Shown here piece by piece: positions 17,701 through 25,000 of a DNA stretch of 64,000 nt. The position numbers and the translations under genes are program-made. This DNA comes from Gloeotrichia echinulata CP02 (GTDB lineage Bacteria; Cyanobacteriota; Cyanobacteriia; Cyanobacteriales; Nostocaceae), in assembly GCA_038087035.1 (NCBI GenBank), contig CP051187.1:1862501-1926500 (forward strand), written 5' to 3'. Below the pieces are notes generated by a model. That model did no database searches, was not told where the DNA came from, and worked only from the letters and a program-made list of their open reading frames with translations. How positions within the stretch are numbered: position 1 is the first letter of the stretch; each line of letters begins with the position of its first letter.

Positions 17701-18102
17701 CTGATGTACAGATAATTCGGATTCTGCGGCAATAATGACGGCGACATTTCCCCCTTCTGCAATTCGCGCATCTTTCAAGGCGCGATCTGCAACTTTGAGG
17801 ATTAATAGTTGTTGTGGATTGAGTTTTTCTACTTCATTTGGGGGAATTTTGTAGGCTAGGGTATCGATGTCAAAGTCTTGAATATATGCCCCTAATGGTG
17901 CTTTTCCGTCTGTTAAACCATACTCTTTGAGTATGTTTATTTGCTCTTCTATGCCATACCATCTTTTAGTTGGTAGGGGAATAAAATGCTGTTTACCATC
18001 ATAAATACTCCGTTCAAAAGCATCTAAATTCTGGCATTCACCGAAAAAGGCATCCATGCCAACAATGGCAATTTTACTGTTACTTTCTTGTGCAAAATTC
18101 AT
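14707..18102 (-). CDS. hglC: HglC: chain-length-factor-like KS plus acyltransferase
   Basis: 1,131 residues. The first 460 form a ketosynthase fold in which the catalytic Cys is replaced by Glu210 (TITAGETSTF) and the first His motif reads EVCGSGI instead of EAHGTGT, so it should be a non-condensing chain-length factor that pairs with HglD. It is followed by an acyltransferase-like domain with FGYSLGE (Ser about 680), then a low-complexity Gln/Thr/Ser tail and a short terminal helix. It overlaps hglD by 4 bp (ATGA), which indicates translational coupling. A role in long-chain heterocyst glycolipid aglycone synthesis is inferred from domain type and locus. Confidence 0.88.
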   Translation of the reverse strand: MNFAQESNSKIAIVGMDAFFGECQNLDAFERSIYDGKQHFIPLPTKRWYGIEEQINILKEYGLTDGKAPLGAYIQDFDIDTLAYKIPPNEVEKLNPQQLLILKVADRALKDARIAEGGNVAVIIAAESELSVHQLQQRWNLSWQIKDGLNAAKIALPADKIAQLETIVKDSVHQQVDIGEYLSYIANIMASRISSLWNFTGPSFTITAGETSTFKALEVAEMLLMTGEVDTVLVGAVDLAGGVENVLLRNQGAKINTGANTLSYDQKANGWTVGEGAGAVVLKRHDLAKQNGERIYAVIDAISFGKANSTSVDGGTVNQICKQAFQIAGIKPPDVNYLEVCGSGIPHEDEAEITGILQAYPSVGNGLHCAIGSVKANIGNTYVASGIASLIKTALCIYHNYIPATPNWSGVKTPQVWERSPFYVATESRPWFLGKDSSHRIAAINSIGFDGTFAHLILSEEPEQKQPSSKYLQQRPFYLFPIAADNQSDVLEAVNNLQETIENASFLSDAASQTFAKFQQHSAAKYALAITGKNKKELLKEIASSRKGINSAFEQGTDWQTPIGSYFTAKPLGKKGEVAYVYPAAVNSYVGIGRHLFRLFPQIQQDPFVTSLYKRVSDVEKLVFPRSLSKLSTRQLETLEKQLLDNHLAMFESEIFFTRLITTVLRDEFQVIPKYVFGYSLGETSMMVAQGVWSNFYEGSNSFNSSALFGDRLSGPKNAVREYWGLPQTSFTLDHNFWCNYVLMASPSQVREALKNESRVYLTQINTQEEVLIAGEPAACQRVIKSLGCNAFTAPFDHVIHCEAMRSEYEELVKINTFPSSQNMPGMVFYSAAEYQPITLESNTIAHSIAKGLSQQLDFPRLVNRVYNDGVKIFIEAGAGGVCSRWIDKILDNQEHITVSLNRRGMDDHTSILKALAKLLSHRVNLDLSPLYNLSPETGKQSKLTVRNITLGGNSITATILTEENRQLFQNVASQYRVSSVNIPHQNIPLSRELEIIDSLNNQEDETIANNSQTQQILPSPTQPEKTTPKTINEHGLVPVEQLQSSEITTTTQQITQPILSSSHITSELANTINMLDLNKSQYHKLNTNNSNVTKAHSAFLKARQEFSQQMSEIIQLQMTCAQNLLHEESK

Positions 18103-19463
18103 GAGACTACTTCCCCTTGTTCAAGAATCAGATGTGAGTTAGTTCCACCAAAACCAAAAGCACTTAAGGCGGCGCGTTTAATTGGAGAATTCTGGTGCCA
18201 TGTTGTGGCAGTTCTGACAATATTTTTGGCGGAAATTACACTGTTATCAGAACCTATCGGTTCAGTAATATTCAGTGTTGGTGGAATTAAGCCATAAGAC
18301 ATGCTACAAATTGTCTTAGTTAAGCTCACCATACCGGCAGCAACTAATAAGTGACCTACATTTGCTTTGGTAGAACCTACTAGAGGTGCTGCTTGGTGTT
18401 GCCCAAAAAAGGTTTCTATAGAGTTGAATTCGGTGCTATCTCCTAATAAAGTGCCAGTCGCATGACACTCCATATAATCAATTGCTTGGGGACTGAGATT
18501 CGCTTCGGTATATGCTCGCTCAAAAGCTAGCATTTGACCTTTAGAATTAGGGCTGAGTAGGTGCTTACCTTTGCCATCATTTGACAGTCCATTACCAGCG
18601 ATAGTGGCTAAAATTTTATCGCCATCTCTGATGGCGTCACTATATCTTTTTAGCATCACCATCCCAATTCCTTCGGCTGTAATTAGTCCTCTTGATGATT
18701 TATCTAAGGGACGACTGATTCCATTTTCGGGATAGCCTTGAATACCGGAAAACAACATCCGTAAAAACAGCGGGTCTGTACAACTCATCGCACCAGCTAA
18801 CATGACATCGGCTTTGCGCGATCGCAGGTAATGCGAGGCTAGTTTAATTGCATAAAATGATGATGAACAAGCAGCATCTATGCAGAAATGATGACTTGAT
18901 AGGGAAAAGGCTTGAGAAACTAGTGCAGCAGGAAAGCCGCTGATCATCGCGTTGTATTTAGACGGTTTGGCTCCTGTTGCTAAAGTAGGTAAATGGAAGT
19001 CTTTATCTTCTAACAGTTCACCAATTGCTGGTGCAATTGTTTGCTGATAAATTGGTGCAAACAATTGGTTGGAAAGTTTGGTCGGGAAGGATAAATTTCC
19101 TAAAATTACGCCGCATTTTGAAAGTACAGATTGATTTCCCCAGTAACCACTTTGCTGAATCGCTTGTTTAGCGGCATACAATGACCATTTAAAGCTATTA
19201 TCCAAGCTGTTGAGCAATTCTGATGGCAGATTATATTCACTGGTGTCCAATTCAAAATTACGGATGAATCCACCTTGAAGATAATAAATTTTTTCCGGTT
19301 TTCCTTTAATTGGGTCGTAAAATATTGTGGGATCTACGCCCATTTCTTGGATGGTAACTGTTGAGGTGGAATCTTTTTCTTGGGTGAGATTTTGCCAAAA
19401 CTGTTCGGGATTATTTGCGTCAGGAAAGAGGCATGATAATCCGATTATGGCTATTTTTTCCAC
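18099..19463 (-). CDS. hglD: HglD: active beta-ketoacyl synthase
   Basis: 454 residues, a single ketosynthase domain with an intact Cys199 (IDAACSSSFYAIK), the MECHATGT His and the GSTKANVGHL His. It is the natural condensing partner of the Cys-less KS of HglC, with which it overlaps by 4 bp. The start ATG at 19463 is followed by the usual KIAIIGLSCLFPDA opening of PKS-type ketosynthases. A 158-bp miniature element lies in the 401 bp between this gene and the upstream KR-DH gene. Confidence 0.9.
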   Translation of the reverse strand: MEKIAIIGLSCLFPDANNPEQFWQNLTQEKDSTSTVTIQEMGVDPTIFYDPIKGKPEKIYYLQGGFIRNFELDTSEYNLPSELLNSLDNSFKWSLYAAKQAIQQSGYWGNQSVLSKCGVILGNLSFPTKLSNQLFAPIYQQTIAPAIGELLEDKDFHLPTLATGAKPSKYNAMISGFPAALVSQAFSLSSHHFCIDAACSSSFYAIKLASHYLRSRKADVMLAGAMSCTDPLFLRMLFSGIQGYPENGISRPLDKSSRGLITAEGIGMVMLKRYSDAIRDGDKILATIAGNGLSNDGKGKHLLSPNSKGQMLAFERAYTEANLSPQAIDYMECHATGTLLGDSTEFNSIETFFGQHQAAPLVGSTKANVGHLLVAAGMVSLTKTICSMSYGLIPPTLNITEPIGSDNSVISAKNIVRTATTWHQNSPIKRAALSAFGFGGTNSHLILEQGEVVS

Positions 19464-19531
19464 TGCTTATATCCTCGTTTGGGTATTAGGCGAGAGGGGA
19501 ATTTTTGCTCGAATTAGCAAGTTTTATATTC

Positions 19532-19689
19532 CAATACGGTTCAGTTAAGGAAAATTGTAGGTTGGGTTGAGGCTTTGCGAAACCCAACAAACCCGCCAAA
19601 TGTTGGGTTACTCTCCGAGAAGGCTACGCCTACGTTCCTCAACCCAACATACATGGGTCAAGGTTTTTGGCTCTAACTGAACCGTATTG
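19532..19689. repeat. Miniature element, family 2, copy a (within hgl operon)
   Basis: 158 bp with perfect 16-bp terminal inverted repeats (CAATACGGTTCAGTTA and complement) and a perfect 10-bp target duplication TTTTATATTC on both sides (19522-19531 and 19690-19699). Inside are GTAGGTTGGGTTGAGG and its partner plus a small dispersed repeat (CTCTCCGAGAAGGCTACGCC). Related copies lie at 35742-35924, 51197-51352 and, incomplete, near 52738-53023. Confidence 0.88.
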
Positions 19690-19864
19690 TTTTATATTCC
19701 CCTTGTTTTTAGGATTTACGCTGTTCCCCGAACTGAAAAGGATTAAGAAGCCTTGCTGATTAATGGTTCAAAAATTGCTTGACCACTAAGATCCAATAAG
19801 TGTTTTTCAACGCAGAGGAACACTAAGGAAACGCAGAGGGACGCTGAGGATTGTCAAATTAACA

Positions 19865-21598
19865 TTATTTGGGTTGAAGTAGGCTGATGGGTACTACTAC
19901 TGCTTTGGCTCCTAAGATGCGTGAGTATAATTGTCCTTGGGAGTCGTGGAGGAGGAAATTGGCTGTTGCTTCGGTTGCTTTTTTCTCTTGTATTTCACAA
20001 GAAACATAAAATGGTTGGTTACATGGTATTGCTCTATATTGTTCCGATTGTGTTAATTTTCCTGGTAAACACACTTCTTGGTGAAAATGGTTTAACCAAA
20101 TCCATAAGGGATGGCTACTCAAGTCTATTGAGTATGGATTATGCCAATGAATAGGAAATTGTCCTTGTTGTTGTGGTGTGATGTCTTTCCAAAAGCATTC
20201 TACAGTAATTTTTTCGGGACTAATGTTTAACACTTTTTGGATTTTCTGAAAACATGGTCCATGAAATAATGAGGATGGGTCTTTTTGATACAAGTCTTCG
20301 CCTGTAAGCTTGATGATGTGATCTTCTGCAAGATTCACTGCTTCATAAGTTGGTGCTGTCGGTAGTTCTCGCAGTAGTTTAACTACAGAGGTGAAATGAT
20401 AATGGGTTTTTCCTTGAGGGGTTTTACTCAAGATTTTTGTCTGTAATTCGATAAACTGCAAATCGCTTTTAGCAATTTCTTGCACTTCGAGAATATGTTC
20501 GCTGGCTACGGTGTCGTTAAAGGTGATTCCCTTTAATATTTTAAAATCTTTGCAACTGAAATATCTATAACCTGGATAACTTTCTTCACAGGCGTTAATC
20601 ATCCATGACATAGCGCAGGTGGCTGGTAATACTGGATATCCTGCTATCATGTGATCCAGTAAAAATGGATTTTCTGCTACTGTGATTCTTCGCCGCACAC
20701 TATAGCTTCTTAGTTCTTTATCTAAGGGTGCTGGTGGTGGTGTCATGGGACTACCAATGACAAGTTGTGTTGTTGCGTGATGTTGGGGATGCAGTTCTTT
20801 AACTAACATTTTTGTCCCAATTTCTACGGGAATAATATCAATTCCCCTTTCCGCAAAGGCTTTTTTTATTTCTGGTGTTACCATCCCACTATCCCAACCT
20901 CCCCAATTGATTGCAACTACATGGCAATTGGGATAGTTTTGTTTCATCAGATGGGCTGATTTGTTGAGGATTTCGTTGGCAATCGCATAATCTGATTGTC
21001 CAATATTTCCGTAAAATCCTGTGACTGAGGAGAATAAGACTAACTGCTGTAGTTCATGGGGATTAACACAAGCTAAAATATTTTCTAATCCCTGCACTTT
21101 GGCTGTGTAAACTTTCTCGAAATCTTGTTCTGTTTTCTTTTCAATTAATTTATCGGCTAAGTTACCGGCGCCATGTATGATGCCTGTTATCGCTCCTATT
21201 CGGTTGACAGCAATGTTAATTTTTTGCTGTAAGGCTAGGGTGTCTGTGACATCGACGCTGATATATTCGACTGTGCTTCCTGTTTGTTCTATTGCTGCTA
21301 AGGTTTTTTTGATTTCGCGGCTGGAGTGAATTTTGTTATATATCTTTTGTACGCTCATGGGTGTTGGTTTCTCTCCCTGAGCTAAAAGATTTTCCATGAT
21401 GCGTTTTTTTAATGCGGGTTCTTCAACGCAATTTTGAGCGTAGTCTGGCTCGATTTCTAAAAGTTCTGAACGACCAAGCAGGATAAATTTGGCTGGTTGC
21501 TTTTGTGCTAACTTGATTGTGCATTCAGCGGTAATTCCTTTGGCGCCACCACTGACGAGATATACTGATGCGGGACGAGTTTTTGTTTGTGTCATCAT
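19865..21598 (-). CDS. Ketoreductase (catalytic half) plus dehydratase, HglF/HglG type
   Basis: About 577 residues from the ATG at 21598. The open frame reaches 21628, but its first codons lie in a dispersed repeat. Residues 1-270 are the catalytic ketoreductase half: SGGAKGITAE is the NADPH site, FSSVTGFYGNIGQSDYAIAN holds the Ser and Tyr. The second half is a PUFA-synthase-type hot-dog dehydratase with HMIAGYPVLP (His about 316). The matching non-catalytic KR half is the C-terminus of HglE, so the ketoreductase is split over two proteins. In Anabaena two genes (hglF, hglG) lie between hglE and hglD, whereas only one is seen here, so no symbol is given. Confidence 0.82.
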   Translation of the reverse strand: MMTQTKTRPASVYLVSGGAKGITAECTIKLAQKQPAKFILLGRSELLEIEPDYAQNCVEEPALKKRIMENLLAQGEKPTPMSVQKIYNKIHSSREIKKTLAAIEQTGSTVEYISVDVTDTLALQQKINIAVNRIGAITGIIHGAGNLADKLIEKKTEQDFEKVYTAKVQGLENILACVNPHELQQLVLFSSVTGFYGNIGQSDYAIANEILNKSAHLMKQNYPNCHVVAINWGGWDSGMVTPEIKKAFAERGIDIIPVEIGTKMLVKELHPQHHATTQLVIGSPMTPPPAPLDKELRSYSVRRRITVAENPFLLDHMIAGYPVLPATCAMSWMINACEESYPGYRYFSCKDFKILKGITFNDTVASEHILEVQEIAKSDLQFIELQTKILSKTPQGKTHYHFTSVVKLLRELPTAPTYEAVNLAEDHIIKLTGEDLYQKDPSSLFHGPCFQKIQKVLNISPEKITVECFWKDITPQQQGQFPIHWHNPYSIDLSSHPLWIWLNHFHQEVCLPGKLTQSEQYRAIPCNQPFYVSCEIQEKKATEATANFLLHDSQGQLYSRILGAKAVVVPISLLQPK

Positions 21599-21816
21599 TT
21601 TATGAATTTGTCTCACGCAAAGGCGCAAAGGCGCAAAGAAAATGAAAGGCTGTAGGGTGCGTCAGCAGTGCAAAATCCTTAACTTCAAAAGAAATTTTTG
21701 GGACTGACGCACCCTACCTGTTGGAACTTCGTGCTTGGAACTGGAATCTTCCTGTTTGAAACTAGAATCTTCCTGTTTGGAACTGGAATCTTCCTGTTTG
21801 GAACTAGAATCTTCCT

Positions 21817-21987
21817 GTTTGAAACTCATTACTCATTACTCATTACTCATTACTCATTACTCATTACTCATTACTCATTACTCCTTACTCCTCACTCCTT
21901 ACTCCTCACTCCTCACTCCTCACTCCTCACTCCTTACTCCTTACTCCTTACTCATTACTCCTTACTCATTACTCATTACTCATTACT
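21817..21987. repeat. Heptanucleotide tandem repeat ACTCATT/ACTCCTT/ACTCCTC
   Basis: About two dozen tandem 7-mers (STRR-like) between hglE and the KR-DH gene, preceded by several 21-bp units of the GAACTGGAATCTTCCTGTTT type (about 21725-21815). Open frames through it read SLLIT-like periodic peptide and are not genes. It lies inside the operon and would be transcribed. Confidence 0.9.
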
Positions 21988-22006
21988 CCTCACCCCCCCC
22001 TTTCTC

Positions 22007-25000
22007 TTATTCGACGGAACTGGTGAGGGTAACTCTTCCTTGGCTGCCGTAAGCAACTTCGCTAATATAAAGGTTGGAGTCGTGCAGTTCGGCTATGATA
22101 TGTTTTGCTGACTGTTGAGCATCGAGGCTGGGGTTAAGGTCGATAGCGCGACAATATACTTTGGGCCATTCCCATCTGAGGGTTTTGGTTAATCCAAATA
22201 AACCGGCGCCGATGACTCCATAGTTTGTTTTGTGTTCAAATCCAAAGGCGCCATCGAGTCGAGTTACTGTACAAAAACAACTGCGTCCATAATGCGCTGC
22301 TTCGTTGAGGGATTTTTTTAGATGTTTGGCGATGAAGAAGATGTGTTTGACGATCGCCTTTTCTTGTTCTAGGTAAGGAATTCTTTCGCTGTTTGTTAGC
22401 TGAAATACGGGATGTATATGGATGAAGGCGCCAATGGTGCCGATGTTGGTGGCGATCGCTGTTAGTTTATGTTGTAGTAGTTCTTCGCTCAAGTCGGCTA
22501 AGGTGATCCGCTCTGCTCCTGCTGGTAAGGTCGCTTGATGTGGAATGAGGGATTGGGGGAAGCTTAAAACTACTACTTTCCAGCCTTTGTCAATCAAGGA
22601 TTGTGCTACCACTGAGGTGGTGAGGGAACCATCATCGGTGATTAAACTGATGTGTCCCTCTGGTAAGCTGAAATCTAAGTGGTCTGGTGATGGTAAAAAT
22701 TTGAGTTTGGCTGGACGACGTTGGACGTTATGATCTACGTCTTCTTCTTCTTCTTCTTCTGGTTCTGCTTCTACCTCGATTGGTTTGTCGTCAAACTCAA
22801 ACTGAGACTTTTTTTTTTCACCTCCAGCTAATTGCTGTAGGTAATCAACTATTTGACCGATTGTGCGTAAGTCTCCGAGTTCTTCGATGTTGGGTTTCGG
22901 TAGGTTTGGATACATCTCTTGCATTGCGCCGAGGATTTCTACCCGTTTGATGGAATCAATCCCTAGGTCGGCTTCCATGTCCATTTCCATTTCCAGCATC
23001 TCTACTGGATAGCCTGTTTTTTCACTGGTAATGTTTAACAGGTTTTGACCTAAGTCTGCATAATCGTTTACATTTGCTGTTTCTGGTTCTGTGCTAAATG
23101 CAACGATTTCGCTGACTGGGGCGCTGACTGGGGTAAATACCTGATCAACTACAGGCTCACTTGGGGTAACTACGGGCGCAATTTCTGCTGCTTGTTGTAC
23201 TTCGTGAATGGCTATTTCTACGGAAACGCTTCTGGAAGCATGGGATTGCAGATACTCGACAACTTGACCGATGGTGCGTTTTTCTGCCAGTTCTTCTAAA
23301 TTCGGTTTGGGCAAGCTGGGGTATAATTCTTGCAGTCCTCCCAAGATTTCTACCCGTTTGATGGAGTCAATCCCTAAATCTGCTTCCATATCCATGTCCA
23401 TTTCTAGCATTTCAATGGGGTAGCCTGTTTTCTCACTGGTAATTTCTAACAGGTCTTGACCGATTTGGGCTAAATCAGTGGCGCTGGTTATGGGTACTGT
23501 TGTTGTTGGTGTTACGGGCGCTTCAACTACTGGCGAAATTTCGACAATTTTGGCGATGGGTGCTTCAACTACTGGCGCAGGTTCGACAATTTTGGCGATG
23601 GGTGCTTCAACTACTGGCGAAATTTCGACAATTTTGGCGATGGGTGCTTCAACTACTGGCGCAGGTTCGACAATTTTGGCGATGGGTGCTTCAACTACTG
23701 GCGCAGGTTCGACAATTTTGGCGATGGGCGCTTCAACTACTGGCGAAATTTCGACAATTTTGGCGATGGGCGCTACAGGTTGAATCACCACCCCACCAGA
23801 AAGCAACTGGGAATACTGTTGTTGAATGAGTTGGAAAAAGTTGTGAGCGTATTCTATCTGTTCTTGGAGATATTGCTCATGGATGCGTAGGGTTTCACCT
23901 TGTTGGCTATGAAACTGCATCATACTCCGCTCTAAGCTTTCCATCACAACTAGCTTTAGTTTGGCAGTTTCTGTGTCAGATTTACTTTGAGCAAATACGG
24001 AATTCTGCTGTTGCATTAGTTGGAAAAACGTTTTAGCGTATTCCATCTGATGATTGAGATATTGTCCGTGAAGTTGTAAGTTCTCGCTTTGATTTTGTTG
24101 AAACTGTGTCAAAAGGTGTTCTAAACTTTGTAGAACCCGTTGATCATTCAGAAGTTTTTCTGGTGTTGGTTGCATCTTCGATTCCTGTGCTGGTTGATGT
24201 GTAAGGGTCGCAGGATTCATCTGAGGCTTTTGGGGTTCCTGAGTAACGCTGGTTACTATTGGGGTGGGAACGCTCGCTGTTTTTTTATGTCCATTACCCC
24301 CGTTCATGGGGAAGGTTGGTGCCGCAGTCTGTAAATTGGCTAAGGAAGGCGCAGTTTCCGCAAGTTCCAAAGTTGGCTGCTTTGCTTGAGCTTGCTTGAC
24401 TTGATGTCCATTTTGCAAAGCTTGTGCAAAAGCGTTTTTGGTTTTTTCGGATCTATAATTAATCCCGTTTAAACGCACAGTTAACGCTTTCTTTTTGTCG
24501 TTTTCTGGTGCGGGAAGTGCGGGTGGTAGTTGGTAAGGATCGAGGTTTGTTAAGGATAAACCAAGCACGCGCAACTGAACAACGGCTTCTCGCAGGGAGC
24601 GATCGCTATTCTTTTGGATGCTGGGGTTCAAGGATACGGTAAAATGGGGGCGATCGCCGAGGATATCTTTGACTAAGTTGGTGAGAATTCGCCGAGGTCC
24701 AAATTCTACAAAGCATGTACCCCCAGCTGCGTAGATATTTTCAATTTCTTGCTTAAACAAGACTGAGTTTGACAGGTGACTTTCCAGGATTTTTTGAATT
24801 CCTTGGGCTTCTTTGGGATAGTGTCTACCTGTGACGTTGCTGAAAACGGGGATTTGGGGCGCTTTGAAATTGACAGATTTAGTGGCGATCGCAAAGGATT
24901 TTTGAGCAAAGGCGATTAGTGGTGTGTGGAAGGCTGCAGCTACGGGTAGCAAAACTGCTGCATATCCGAGATCCTGTAATGCTTGACGCACTTTGTCAAT

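Noticed and set aside
21698..22111. Periodic SLLITHY-like ORFs (plus strand)
   Set aside because: They read heptamer repeats and the end of hglE on the opposite strand. No ribosome site and no protein-like composition.
23520..23771. CRISPR array candidate
   Set aside because: Units are contiguous without unique spacers, are in frame in hglE and no cas gene is near. The same holds for 52741-52930.
23478..23829. Plus-strand repetitive ORFs opposite hglE
   Set aside because: Antisense shadows of the 42-bp linker repeats in hglE.
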